Assembly (NCBI GenBank): GCA_014904845.1
Contig: MU119482.1
Span: forward strand, 1 to 64,000
Source: Acephala macrosclerotiorum
Lineage: Eukaryota > Ascomycota > Leotiomycetes > Helotiales > Mollisiaceae
DNA length: 64,000 bases
Direction of reading: 5' to 3'
This document shows positions 36,516 to 46,972 of the stretch, piece by piece. How positions within the stretch are numbered: the stretch's first letter is position 1; the number at the start of each line of letters is the position of its first letter. The translations under genes and the position numbers were made by a program. The notes beneath the pieces were generated by a model. The model worked only from the letters and a program-made list of their open reading frames with translations, ran no database searches and was not told where the DNA came from.

Positions 36516-37362
36516 GATGAAGACTAGCAATAGAGGAAGAAGATGGGAAGGATGAAATGTGAGAATGGTTTAATGAAGAGTCGATAACCTGGATACCAGA
36601 TCGCACGATTGATGTTGTTTAGAGCTGGAGAGATGTAGGAATAAAGGAATGGAGGAGGCGGCTGTTTCGCTTGGCTTGTTGTCATGGCAAGCTCGAGCTA
36701 GTTGCGTTGCGTAGCAGGCTGGGGGCCTTTCACTATCATGGCAGCAGTGCAGCGGTCTCGTGGAGAGCCCTGACTCGTGAAGATTTTGAACCATGATGAT
36801 TTGACTGAGGTGAGGATACTGCTGTAGAGTATTTTTGTTCGTAAAATTCGAGCTACGATACACAATCAATCAATCAATCAATCAATAATATTGGGCGAGT
36901 CACACCAAGAGCGTGTCTCCCTATGCCCCACGATTTTTAAATCTAGATATTAGCTTAGCGACGCAAAAGAAATGCATTCGCACGACCACAAATCTTTCTT
37001 TAGGCTTGAAACTTAGAATTACCGAAAGACACTTGCGTGTCTGTGACTCTTTTAAAATAAGACCTCTAGAACCTAGTTATGTGACCTTTTGATAAATCTT
37101 ATAAAAGCATCTGACTTTTGAGAGAGCCTTTGAATAAGCTCTTAATAGCTTCTCAAACAAATCTCTGCACTCTACTGATATCGAATCCAAGCTTTCGAGT
37201 ACTGTATCTGCTCTGCTCGTGGGGTCCCCACTACGTTTTTCGGCCACTTAGATTGTCGATAATCTCTGACTCAGCAAAACAGTGGATCAATTAGAGGTAG
37301 AGGTTGAGGTCAAGAAAGAAAGAAGATATAAATTAATATCACTGCTACGCCTCACTGCGAAG
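36516..37362. other. Divergent promoter region of cpyA and SDO1
   Basis: About 850 bp between the two start codons, with a CAAT microsatellite at 36863-36886. No gene supported. Confidence 0.5.
36863..36886. repeat. (CAAT)6 microsatellite
   Basis: Six perfect tetramers upstream of the carboxypeptidase Y gene. Confidence 0.95.
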
Positions 37363-38406
37363 ATGCCTATGATTCAGCAGCCATCGAATCAGATTAAGTT
37401 GACTAACGTCTCGGTGAGTGTCCAGTCTCGGAGACTTGGTTCCTCTTCCATCCTGCCTCGCGAGTGCAGTACTCCGAGCACCGCAATCCTGACATGCATT
37501 TCTGCTCCTTCTGAAAAGAAGTATGCTGACCCCAACAAGCTGGTGCGCCTGAAGAAAGCCAAAAAGCGCTTCGAAATAGCCTGTTACAAGAACAAAGTCC
37601 TCGAATGGCGTAACGGAATAGAGAAAGACCTCGACAATGTCTTGCAGATCAACAACGTCTTCCTGAATGTCTCCAAGGGTCAGACAGCCCCCTCAGCCGA
37701 CCTGGCAAAAGCTTTCGGCCCCAAGACTTCGACTGAAGATATCATCCTCGAAATCTTAGCGAAAGGCGAGCTGCAAGTCGGGGAGAAGGAAAGACATGCG
37801 CAACTAGAGAGAGTACATAATGAGGTGGTGGGAATAGTAGCAAGCAAACTTGTCGATCCGAAGACGAAGAGGGTGTATACCACGGGCATGATCGAGAAGG
37901 CGCTGGATATGCTTAGTTCACAAGGATCGCAAGCACAAGCGGCTGGAAGTGGGACTGGAACACCTGCTACTGGAGAAGAGGGCGAGGCAAAACCCAAGAC
38001 TAAGGAACATGTTTGGACGGGAGTTATTGCTACAAAAAGCGCGAAAAGCCAAGCTTTGGAGGCGATGAAAGCTTTGATTGCATACCAGCCTATTCCTGTG
38101 GCCAGAGCACGAATGAGACTAAGAATCACTTGTCCTACGGGGGTTCTAAAGCAGCCGGCAAAGTCTGCAGGTCCCAAGTCTGCAGATTCTACGGAGGATG
38201 GCGAGGAGAAGAAGGGAACAGTCAAGGATCGTATCCTGGGTTACATAGAGCAAGTGGAGAGTCAGGATGTCGTGGGTTCTGAGTGGGAGGTTACAGGCTT
38301 TGTTGAGCCAGGTGCATTCAAGGGTTTAGGAGACTTCATAGGTGGTGAGACCAAAGGTCAAGGACGAGTAGAAGTATTGGATATGGCAGTCACTCACGAG
38401 GATTGA
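37363..38406 (+). CDS. sdo1: Ribosome maturation protein SDO1/SBDS
   Basis: SDO1 works with the GTPase Efl1 to release Tif6/eIF6 from pre-60S subunits, allowing 40S joining. Exons 37363-37413 and 37540-38406 give 305 aa. Exon 1 reads MPMIQQPSNQIKLTNVS and splices to LVRLKKAKKRFEIACYKNKV, the characteristic SBDS N terminus. The FYSH domain continues through DNVLQINNVFLNVSKG. The three-helix domain includes GELQVGEKERHAQLERVHNE. The C-terminal ferredoxin-like domain includes RARMRLRITCPTGVL. Compared with the yeast protein (about 250 aa) it has Gly/Thr/Glu-rich insertions near 190-220 and 265-285. The 126-nt intron has no stop codon and keeps frame. The gene converges on RPS18, with only 221 bp between the stops. 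Confidence 0.96.
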   Translation: MPMIQQPSNQIKLTNVSVSVQSRRLGSSSILPRECSTPSTAILTCISAPSEKKYADPNKLVRLKKAKKRFEIACYKNKVLEWRNGIEKDLDNVLQINNVFLNVSKGQTAPSADLAKAFGPKTSTEDIILEILAKGELQVGEKERHAQLERVHNEVVGIVASKLVDPKTKRVYTTGMIEKALDMLSSQGSQAQAAGSGTGTPATGEEGEAKPKTKEHVWTGVIATKSAKSQALEAMKALIAYQPIPVARARMRLRITCPTGVLKQPAKSAGPKSADSTEDGEEKKGTVKDRILGYIEQVESQDVVGSEWEVTGFVEPGAFKGLGDFIGGETKGQGRVEVLDMAVTHED

Positions 38407-38627
38407 GACGTTGACTGGCCTTCACTTCATAGACTTAGCGAGCATAAAAGGCGTTCTGGGACGTTTCCGTAAAGACCTTGATGTTCGCAAGTGGATGTAT
38501 TGCTCAACTAGACGTGAAGTACACCCAGTTCATGCCTTATTTGATGCGCAAGAAAGCCGTATGCATTGCACCAAACCTTGGCAAAGCCGCACGCCACCCA
38601 GCCAATGTATCCCAGATCCGCAAATGC

Positions 38628-39256
38628 TTAGCCACCCTTCTTCTTGGACACACCAACAGTACGACCGCGACGACCAGTAGTCTTGGAGTGTTGTCCACGC
38701 ACACGGAGACCCCAATAATGACGGAGACCACGGTGAGCACGGATCTTCTTCAGGCGTTCCAAATCATCACGAAGTTTGGAGTCGACACCGTTGGCGAGAA
38801 TCTGCGAGTCCTTGCCATCGACGATATCGCGTTGACGATTGAGAAACCAAGAAGGGATCTTGTATTGGGTCGGGTTTTGGATGATGGTGACGATTCGCTC
38901 GAGTTCTTCCGAGGTAAGCTCACCCGCACTGTAGAATATTAGTCGATTGTCCTGCGCATGCTATTGAAGCCATCTATACCGCTTATTAAGATCAATATCC
39001 GCCTTCTTGGCAACCAGATTTGAGTATCGGCGTCCGACACCCTTGATCTGGTGGAAATCGTCAGCATTGAGGTCGTATCTGCACAGAACTATTCAGAACT
39101 CACCTTGGTGAGCGCATACATTGTCTTCTGCTTTCCCTCGACATTGGTATTGAGGAGACGAAGAATCTGCAAGAATGATTAGTTTTAGGAACTTGAAACG
39201 GGTAGGATCGAACTTTCATATTGGAAATTACTCTTCTCACCGCTGACCAACGACAT
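38628..39256 (-). CDS. rps18: 40S ribosomal protein S18 (uS13)
   Basis: uS13 sits in the 40S head and contacts the 60S subunit and P-site tRNA. Minus-strand exons 5' to 3': 39256-39218, 39166-39104, 39047-38980, 38928-38628, giving 471 nt, 156 aa, the universal fungal length. Protein landmarks are [99 protein letters not shown] and [10 protein letters not shown]. Introns 2 and 3 are canonical. Intron 1 (39217-39167) is not. The only join preserving the conserved FQ(H/F/Y)ILRLL sequence starts with GAAAGT instead of GTAAGT, followed by a normal ACTAAT branch and GCAG acceptor. Divergent from RPL17. Confidence 0.93.
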
Positions 39257-40154
39257 CTTGACGGTTGGGCCTCGTTGAGGTTGTTGCTGGTCGAATCGAG
39301 GATTTATCTTCGAAAGTTCGACGAGGAGGATCGAACTTCAGGATGTGTGCGGCGGCGCTACGATTAAGCGATTGAACGTGACCGCTAAGCTATTTACGGT
39401 AAAGCGGTCCCGACTTTTTCTATTTGTGCAAACCTCCCCCTCAAAAAGAGTGCAACTCTTCGATTCATCACTGCAGTTCATATCTACAATTGCACTTTCG
39501 AATCTGTCTCATCAATTTGAGCGCTAAGCTTTTATGCTACATCATAGTCATCCCCAAAAATACTTTCTAAGACCAAATCGACTCTACCACTCCGCTATGG
39601 AAGATGAAAATTTCAGAGTAGAAAAACATTAAAGGCAGAACCCTAACCACCCAAAGAACAATACAAATAGCAGAATGTGACTTCAATTCTCCCTGAAATC
39701 TCTGGACATTGAGAGAGAGCGGAATACCCTTAGAACCCGAGACTGTGCAGTCTTTCCTTCGGTGAAGAACGGACTTGTAATTCTTTTGATTAGCCAACGT
39801 CCATTCTTGCTGTGCCAAAGCGTGCATGCGTGCTTTCCAGATGGGCGGGTACTTCAATTACATGTAAGCAGTAAAGTACTTCCAATCTAGTCTTTCTCCC
39901 TAGTGAACTAAACAGAATGTGAAAGAAGTGAGTCCTTGCTCGTGCTTCATGCTCTTGATCGCGATCGAGGATAGACGTCGAGATAATTCGTTCACGTGAT
40001 CATCCAGAGTTATGCTGCACGCACGGGCGAGGTCGTTTCGCGAGCCAATAAGCCACAGTCGACCTAGCCCACCACACAACAATTTCGAGATTCCATTTTC
40101 AGCGACTCTCCAAACTTTTTCGACATCAACGACCTCACCTCACCAACCGACAAG
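39257..40154. other. Divergent region between RPS18 and RPL17 with inverted fragment
   Basis: About 900 bp. It holds both promoters and, at 39768-39821, an inverted partial copy of the RPL17 intron 1/exon 2 junction. A short hairpin (GACCGCT...AGCGGTC) occurs near 39380-39410. A 96-codon minus-strand frame (39567-39857) covers the fragment but has no other support. Confidence 0.6.
39768..39821 (-). repeat. Inverted 54-bp copy of RPL17 intron-1/exon-2 boundary
   Basis: Read on the minus strand it matches 40643-40696 at 46 of 54 positions by hand alignment. The identical core is TTGGCTAATCAAAAGAATTA. It includes the branch-site region and the first two codons after the splice site. In this copy the acceptor CAG is AAG. 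Similarity stops abruptly on both sides. Confidence 0.85.
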
Positions 40155-41354
40155 ATGGTAAGACTCCCAGATTTCCTTACGGACCCCTTGAATCGCAAAA
40201 TATCCAGTGGAAATGGCCTACGCACAGACGAGCTGCTCGATTGCGCCTTTGGATCCGCCCGTTGCAGCCCAGCAAGTATTTTGCAACACCGAATGAACAA
40301 CTCGATATTACCGCCCAACCACTTCAAAAGCTAGCAACTCGATACATATAAATATACGAGGATACTGTGGTGCACTTAATGGACATTCTGCGAAGGGAAC
40401 GATACAGTTGCGTTGACGGATACTTGGGCTAGGAGGCAAATATTCTACGAAGCCAGTAAGGAGGACCAATTTATGAGAAGAGAGCTAGGAATAGCCAACT
40501 CGACTCTCGCGGCCGCTGGGGACCTGGCCGAGCTATAGGAAGATTACTAAAGCAAATTCATCATTCCGCCTGTATTCGCATCCATATTGGCATACTGGCA
40601 GACTGGCATATGCAGTTCAAGAGCTCTCAGCAGCAAAGACTGGCTTTGGCGCAACGGAAATGGAGATTGGCTAATCAAAAGAATTACAGGTCCGTTACGC
40701 TGCCGATAGCATATCGCCGGCCAAGAGCGCTCGTGCTCGTGGTGCCTACCTCCGTGTCTCCTTCAAAAACACCCGCGAAACCGCTCAAGCTATCAATGGC
40801 TGGAAGTTGCAGCGCGCCATTAAGTTTCTCGAGAACGTCCAAGAACACAAGGAGGCTGTCCCCATGAGACGATATGCTGGTGGAACTGGACGAGCTGCAC
40901 AGGGTATGGATCACAATCAACCACAATTCCCTGAGGAGATATTGACAAAATTACAGGCAAGCAATTCGGTGTCTCCCGTGCTAGATGGCCAGTCAAGTCC
41001 GCCGAGTTCCTCCTCGGCCTCCTCAAGAACGCTGAGGCAAACGCCGACACCAAAGGTCTCGATACTGGTAACCTGATCGTCAAGCACATCCAAGTCAACC
41101 AAGCTCCCAAGCAACGTCGACGAACATACCGTGCCCATGGTCGTGTAAGTACCTACAGCTCATACAGCCATCTCCTCCTCTAAAACATCTTTTAGATCAA
41201 CCCATACATGTCCAACCCATGCCACATCGAGTTGATCCTTACCGAAGGCGAGGAGGTTGTCCAGAAGTCCGAAGCGGTTGTTGGTCGTGAGCAAGCCCAC
41301 TTGAGCTCAAGACAACGTGGTGCTCGCGTCCGCCGTGCTATTACTGCTGCATAG
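40155..41354 (+). CDS. rpl17: 60S ribosomal protein L17 (uL22)
   Basis: uL22 lines the peptide exit tunnel of the large subunit. Exons 40155-40157, 40690-40903, 40957-41144, 41196-41354 give 564 nt, 187 aa. The first coding exon is the ATG alone; the 532-nt first intron is the longest in any supported gene here. Landmarks are [99 protein letters not shown] and [13 protein letters not shown]. The 3' end of intron 1 (40643-40689) is the source or sister of the inverted fragment at 39768-39821. Divergent from RPS18, so the two ribosomal genes may share control elements. Confidence 0.96.
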
Positions 41355-41868
41355 ATGATTTTCCGGTTTGGGCTTGGCATGATCTGGGGTTTGCACAGGG
41401 ATCTTGCGATTTGATCACTGAAGGGGCTTTCCAAATGGTGGCTTATACTTCATTAGCATCGGCATCTTCGCAGACAAAAGAATTCATGAAACATCAAATT
41501 TGCCAGTGATTGTGATGTAGGATCTCTTGGACTGTAGTATGAGCAAATTTCCGTGTTTCATTGCTTTTGAATGTCTACGAATTATTCCCTAAAGTACAGT
41601 AGTCATCAATATTCATAAAGGCCGATGACTTTGGCCAATCCATGGCTGTTATACGAATAGGCCACAGTAAAAGTGCCCTGATCCCCTTCCTAAGTATCAA
41701 ATGCTACTAGAGCATTTGTAAATCCGAACTCTCATTTCTACCGAAAACTCCATCTGAATTGAGACTCCACGAACCATCGCTATGCATGAAAGTCCAAGTA
41801 ACAAAATGATCAAACATACGGCCAATTGAATTGCCACTCCTGCAAGAAAGATCTACGCCATGAGGCTG
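41355..41868. other. Convergent intergenic region
   Basis: 3' ends of RPL17 (+) and the F-box gene (-). Nothing else seen. Confidence 0.5.
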
Positions 41869-44459
41869 CTAATAGTCTCGAGTGATCTTGTTCGGTGGTC
41901 TCGCAACCTCAATCGAGCCCTGAAACCGTCCATATCCGGCGTTCATTGCACCATCAAGCTGGGCATCTGCAAGCAATTCAGGGTGTTTATCGCGCCAGCA
42001 AGTCTCCATGCTCCAGGCGTTCTGCAGAGTTGCAGCCTCGGCTTGGCTGATGTGATTGACAATGACCGCGAGCAATGGATCTTGTGGCTTCATCATAAAG
42101 CCGTCAATGTCGTTCATTCTCTTTGCCACATTACCTGCTTGCTGAGGGGCTGCTTGAGGAGGGTCCAGAATAGTTTGATCAAAGTCAAGCGGGACACGTA
42201 CGTAACCGCAAGATGTGAATGATAGCTTTGACAGATTCGTCGCAGGTCGGGGTTCTGGCTCAGGACCAATATCCCTCGAGTACCGGATCGCTTCCAAGTT
42301 GCTTCCAGGGGTGAGATGGTCAATGACATCCGCCCAAGAGCCAGAACGAGGTGGCTCGAACCAATTCAAATCGGCATTAACAACGGGTGCTGCAGGTGGA
42401 GGAGCCACAGCTGCTTGAACCTGTCCGTTCATAGCACCCATCCAGTTATTGAGAACATTCGCGTTTATTGGACCGGCTGGCTGAACAGGAACCAGATGTG
42501 CGGCATTTTGTGCAACGGCAGCAGGTGTAATTGGATTTGGTGCAGCATTGGCTAGGATAGATGCGGTCAATGACACCGAGTCGAATGTAATGCTCTGAAG
42601 GGCTGCCTTCTCCTTCATTGGCATCAAGAGCCTGAACATAATATGTGGGCTCAGCCAACAATTCTTCAATGAAAGATGTTCGATATATGGAAGTTTGACG
42701 GGATGATACTGTTGAGCCCTGTTGACCATGCGCATGGCTTCGGAGACGAATGGTGCGGGTAGGATGTGCTGATTGCGGGAGAAAAGGCCTGGAGCATACT
42801 CACCACCACAAAGCCATTCGAAATGAAGGGTTTTGATGTTTTTCCTTCTCGATATCTGCTGACTAAGTAGGTCATAGACAGCGGCAACAGCTTTGGAAGG
42901 AGCAATCCGATTGTCCTCGACCCAAGTTGTTGCCTCTTTTCTAACTTCACGCCAGTCAGGGATGATAGCGAGGGAGAGTGTGCTCAATTGAGGCAGACTA
43001 TCCCAGAAATCCTCTCTGCGCAAGGTGGGGAGGTGACGACTTGGCAATCGAGCAATGGTAAGAGTCCGAATCTGATTGAACGTCTTGTAGTTGTCGATGA
43101 TAGCTATGGCCCAAGACTGCATGAATGCGTTCTGTGCCCATTCCATTTCCAATAACATCTCTCGTTGGGCATTGCTCAAGTCGTTGGGTTTCAAGGAGAA
43201 ACCCTCATTTTTGCCTTTGAGAAGTTTGGTGGGATATGAGTACGTAGCCGCTGCCTGGTTATCTAGTGTATCGAAAGCATCGTCGTCCTCGTCAGTCAGA
43301 GAAGAGCTTCCGAGGGCAAGAACGCCATCGTTGGTCGATTCAGAGCCGTTGGTTCCGCCTAGTGGCCGACGAAGCCGCCTCCAAGCTTCTGGGACCGTTT
43401 GTTGCGGCGGCTGTATGCCGAAGCTGTCCCATGCTGAGGTGTCTACTTGAGGTTCAGTATGAGGTAGAGTACCCAAATCCTCCGTCTCAAGCAACAGTCG
43501 CAGAGCCGATTCACGGTTCTCGTCGTAACCAGCCTCCTGCAGCATTCTCTCGTATTGAGAGAATGTACCATTGCCTGGTTCGGCACTCGTAGAAGCACTA
43601 GATGACTTCCCATGCCTACCCGGCTTTGGCTTTTGTTCCGGTACAAATCTGGAGGCACCAAACACAGCTAACTTATCACCGCGTTCCGCCACTCTCGTGT
43701 TGATGTCAGGACCAGCAAGCCATCCTAATCCTGCATCAATCGACAAACCAAGTTCCTTCGCAGATTCAATAAACATCAGAGCCTTGGCCATCGTTCGGGT
43801 TTCATCGGCTGTTTGTTCGAGACCTTCCAGTTGAGAATATCTGTTGTATACCTTAAACGGCCACTTGTAGATACCCCAGAATGTTGTGATAGCTTCCTGG
43901 TCGGACTTGACGGGGGGATTGGCTAGTCTATTATGATCGATTTCGAAGCTCATGGCAAATTTTTGAATCCATCTTCCGAACCTACCATTCAGTTAGCAAT
44001 TGATAAAATGAACGGCATAATGACGAACCCTTGGAAAACCCTCATTCCTTTATCCTGCAACATGATGGAGCCTTGAAGCGCTTCATTTGAGAGAATTGGC
44101 TCCGGCGTGATACCATATATCTCAGGTCGGAAGGGGACAACCACGACGCGAAAGAGTGCTTCGGATACTTTCTGATCAAACTCCTTGTTGACAAGTCGCA
44201 GATTCTGAATGTTGGATCGTGGGAGGTAGGATACGATTAGAGTGAAGATTTCGACAGGAAGAGTGTTTGAAGGCCATGTTACTTGAGGTGAATTAGAAGT
44301 GTGCCTGATATGAAATGGTAAGGAGAGAGGCGTGCCTTTCTTTGGCTTCGGCATGTTGGCGCCTTTGAGTTTACGACGTTTGGTAGGAGAGGTGTCTGAC
44401 ATGCTAACAGCTTCAGAATCGGTATTCGAACGCAGGAGTCGCTTCATAAAGTTTCGCAT
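41869..44459 (-). CDS. F-box domain protein
   Basis: Probably a substrate adaptor of an SCF ubiquitin ligase; the substrate is unknown. Minus-strand exons 44459-44029 and 43981-41869 give 2,544 nt, 847 aa. The intron has donor GTTCGT, branch GCTAAC and acceptor GTAG. A basic patch (SPTKRRKLKG) near 24-33 suggests a nuclear signal. The F-box is at about residues 67-107 (LPVEIFTLIVSYLPRSNIQN followed by LRLVNKEFDQKVSEALFRVV). The long C-terminal part has Leu-rich segments (FNQIRTLTIARLPSRHLPTL, KLPYIEHLSLKNCWLSPHIM) typical of fungal F-box proteins, with an Ala/Pro-rich linker. The start is uncertain: the frame is open upstream, and an exon ending near 44670 could splice to 44581 and extend the N terminus. 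ATG 44459 is the first Met in the long upstream part of exon 1. Confidence 0.85.
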
Positions 44460-45390
44460 GTAGTGAAGTTGGTTCGGGCAGGAGCGATCGAAGGCGTCAC
44501 CAAACAGGAAGTGACGACTGTAAAGTTCACTGCACAATCGCGAAACGGTGAATCGAAGGGGTTGGATATCAGAGGCAGCAGCTGTGAGTAAGGGACAATT
44601 ATCGTCAGCCGGTATTAAAAATAGGAGCCTCACGAAAGAACCTGTGAAGAACTCGACTGGACGTACCGCACCAGTATTTTGTGGCTGTTGATGTGAGGTG
44701 AGGTTCTAAGCCGGAGAAACGTATGGGCCGATGAGGGGCTTGAAAAGTTAGCGAGAACTCTGAAGGGGCTTGCTTGGATCGGCTTCCCGCTTGTGAAAAT
44801 CTCCAACAGCAAGCTACGAAAAGTTGAGGTGTGACGAGAATACGTACCAATTGTCTTGCTTGATATTGTAGTATGAGGCTTGTTGACTCAAGCGCGTCAA
44901 AGACAAATATACTTTCTTTTGTTCGCTTGGTTTTAAGAGCAATGGAAGAAAGTGGATTAATTCAAGCCCAGTGGCGAGCACTTGAAGTGCAGCATAAACC
45001 CAATCTTCAGAATCCGGTATCAATTCACAAGCCAACGTTCATCATGTTGTCCTTTCTCATCTGGTACATTTTATGGCAGTTGCAAAAATCCTACTAATAA
45101 TTGTGACGCATTGGATTGGTATCTCGAGTTATTTTACTTCTAAATGCCTCCCTCTATACGGTGTAGGAGACAACCTCGTTCAGAGTATATAATGTATGCT
45201 TGTACAAAAATGAGGGTGTAGTCGATCGTGCTAGACATGAAAAAGAATGCTTCCTTCGTCGTCGATATACATGATCCCTGAACTCCATAGCCATCCGTCT
45301 CAGGGTTATCCCATTCTATGCGCCAGTCTCCAACGCCAAAACTCCTTTATTTCCCAGAAGCCATTCCTATACAGTCTATAGCTTTCCATT
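44460..45390. other. Upstream of F-box gene, with possible extra 5' exon
   Basis: Minus-strand frames here look partly protein-like. One path reads up to ATKYWC, has a GTACGT donor near 44668 and a TCACAG acceptor at about 44582, and joins in frame to AASDIQPLRFTVSRLC ahead of the F-box exon. No in-frame ATG was found for it, so I leave it as unproven 5' sequence. The remaining part is the 3' region of the next gene. Confidence 0.4.
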
Positions 45391-46972
45391 TCATACGGCC
45401 TCTGCCTGTCGTCCAACCACCTCAACTGCCGATCCAGTACAGCGTATCTTTGCTCGTGATCCATCAGCGTCGGCAGAACCGAAACTTGGAGTTCTGGAAA
45501 TCTCAGACGCATTGCGCTTCAGAGTCGGAGACCAAGCTGGCACAATATCACCAGCGGCAGGTCGACTGGTATCATTGTCGTATCGGTGTGCATCCTTGGA
45601 AGGCCCATCGAGATAAGGATCGTAGCTCCACGCTGCTTCCAAGCCTAACGTGTACGGTGTGACGTCTTTCAAATCAGCCCAAGAAATGGTGTCGTCCGCC
45701 ATGGCGATATACAGGTCCAGGATCTTCCCACTGTCATCGTTGACAGCGCAGTTTTGTTGAAGGAAATCATAATTATAGTCGCTGCCAATGAGGTATGGTG
45801 AGAGTTGACGGAGCATAGGAAGGCCTCTGAGGTTCTTTGCATCACACAAGCGTGCGACCAGAGGATGCCACGGTCGTCCAGAGAGAATTTTAATGAAAGA
45901 CTTGTCGACAGCATTCTTGAATGCAGTACTATCCTCATCAGGCACAACGATCATCTGATGGAGACCTATAGAAAACGTTCGTCAGATCTTAGTTCAGGGG
46001 AGAGAAAGATATGAACAAGCGAGACGTACAAAGTACGTCCCGAGCAAATGTGCTGGGTAGGAGTGGTCATGTACCTCGAGAGAGACAACGCTTGTATGCC
46101 GCGGTATCCTTCTCAAACGGGAATGGTTGTGACGATGAAGGGAGGAGGGAAACATGTACTGTCCAGGATTGGGCTCCAGACCCTACCGAGGAGACTCGCT
46201 GTCGAAAAGACTGGATGTGCAAGGCGTCTTCATCAGCCAGCACGAACATCCGAGGAAATCGATCTCCAGGCTGGGACGGCGTCATTTCATCTTCTGACTT
46301 GATGGATTCCTCAACATCACCGTCAAAGCCTGGCGAGGGCGGTGTGGATGCCTTTCGCCGTCGACTGATGGCTGGTCCAGTGACTGATGCTTGCTCCAAC
46401 GCATCCACCCTATCCTCGGTACGCATGGTGGCATCGTCGACTTCAATAACCCGAGCATCCATCTTCTGATAATCGTCCTTCAGCCTTTGAACATCATCCA
46501 CCAGCTCCTCAATGTGGTCGTCGTAGAACGGCGTCCGCTTCTCAAGAACTCCCACATGCTGCCACAGACCACTCATGCCTCGCTGGACGTTCCTCAAGTC
46601 TGTATCGTGCTCCGCCTTCTGGACTTCCACTGTCTCTTCCAAACGACCAATACGACCAATCAACTCTGCCCGCCCAGCACATTTCTCTCTACCAAGCTCG
46701 GCCTCCAGCATACCAACCTTCTTCTTCAACGCCTCCAACTCATTCTTTTCGAACGACACATTCTCCTTCTCAGGTTCATGATAGCAGGCTTGGTGACCAC
46801 AGTCGCAAGTGCTTCCAGGTATTGAACGGTTCAACGAGTATCCAACACAGGCACACCTCAAGCCCTTCACTTCAGGATGAAGGAGTATGTATCGACAGTT
46901 CCCCTTCGGCAGGTGGTCGTCGGCTCGCGCCTTCTCATGGCGAGGAGGAGAAAATGTAGAAGGGTTTTCCAT
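45391..46972 (-). CDS. Cys-rich N-terminal, coiled-coil fungal protein
   Basis: Uncharacterised. Minus-strand exons 46972-46075 and 45965-45391 give 1,473 nt, 490 aa. Residues 26-65 hold C26, C40, C42, C56, C58, H60, C63 and H65 (segment RCACVGYSLNRSIPGSTCDC then GHQACYH), a probable small zinc-binding module. I recall this arrangement at the N terminus of various fungal proteins but cannot name the family. A coiled coil follows at about 75-200. A Ser/Pro/Glu linker leads to a C-terminal part with a conserved-looking segment (SFIKILSGRPWHPLVARLCD). The frame is open upstream to 47113; Met at 46972 was preferred because it lies just before the Cys-rich module. The 109-nt intron is longer than most here. 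Confidence 0.8.

Noticed and set aside
39300..39345. tRNA-like B-box (GTTCGATCC on the minus strand) near RPS18
   Set aside because: The surrounding bases do not form a T-arm stem, and no acceptor stem or properly spaced A-box was found.
39540..39620. A-box-like TAGCGGAGTGG on the minus strand suggesting a tRNA
   Set aside because: No B-box at the right distance and no cloverleaf pairing could be drawn.
39567..39857. 96-codon minus-strand frame in the RPS18-RPL17 interval
   Set aside because: Its resemblance to the plus-strand frame at 40610 comes from the inverted intron fragment, not from a shared protein.
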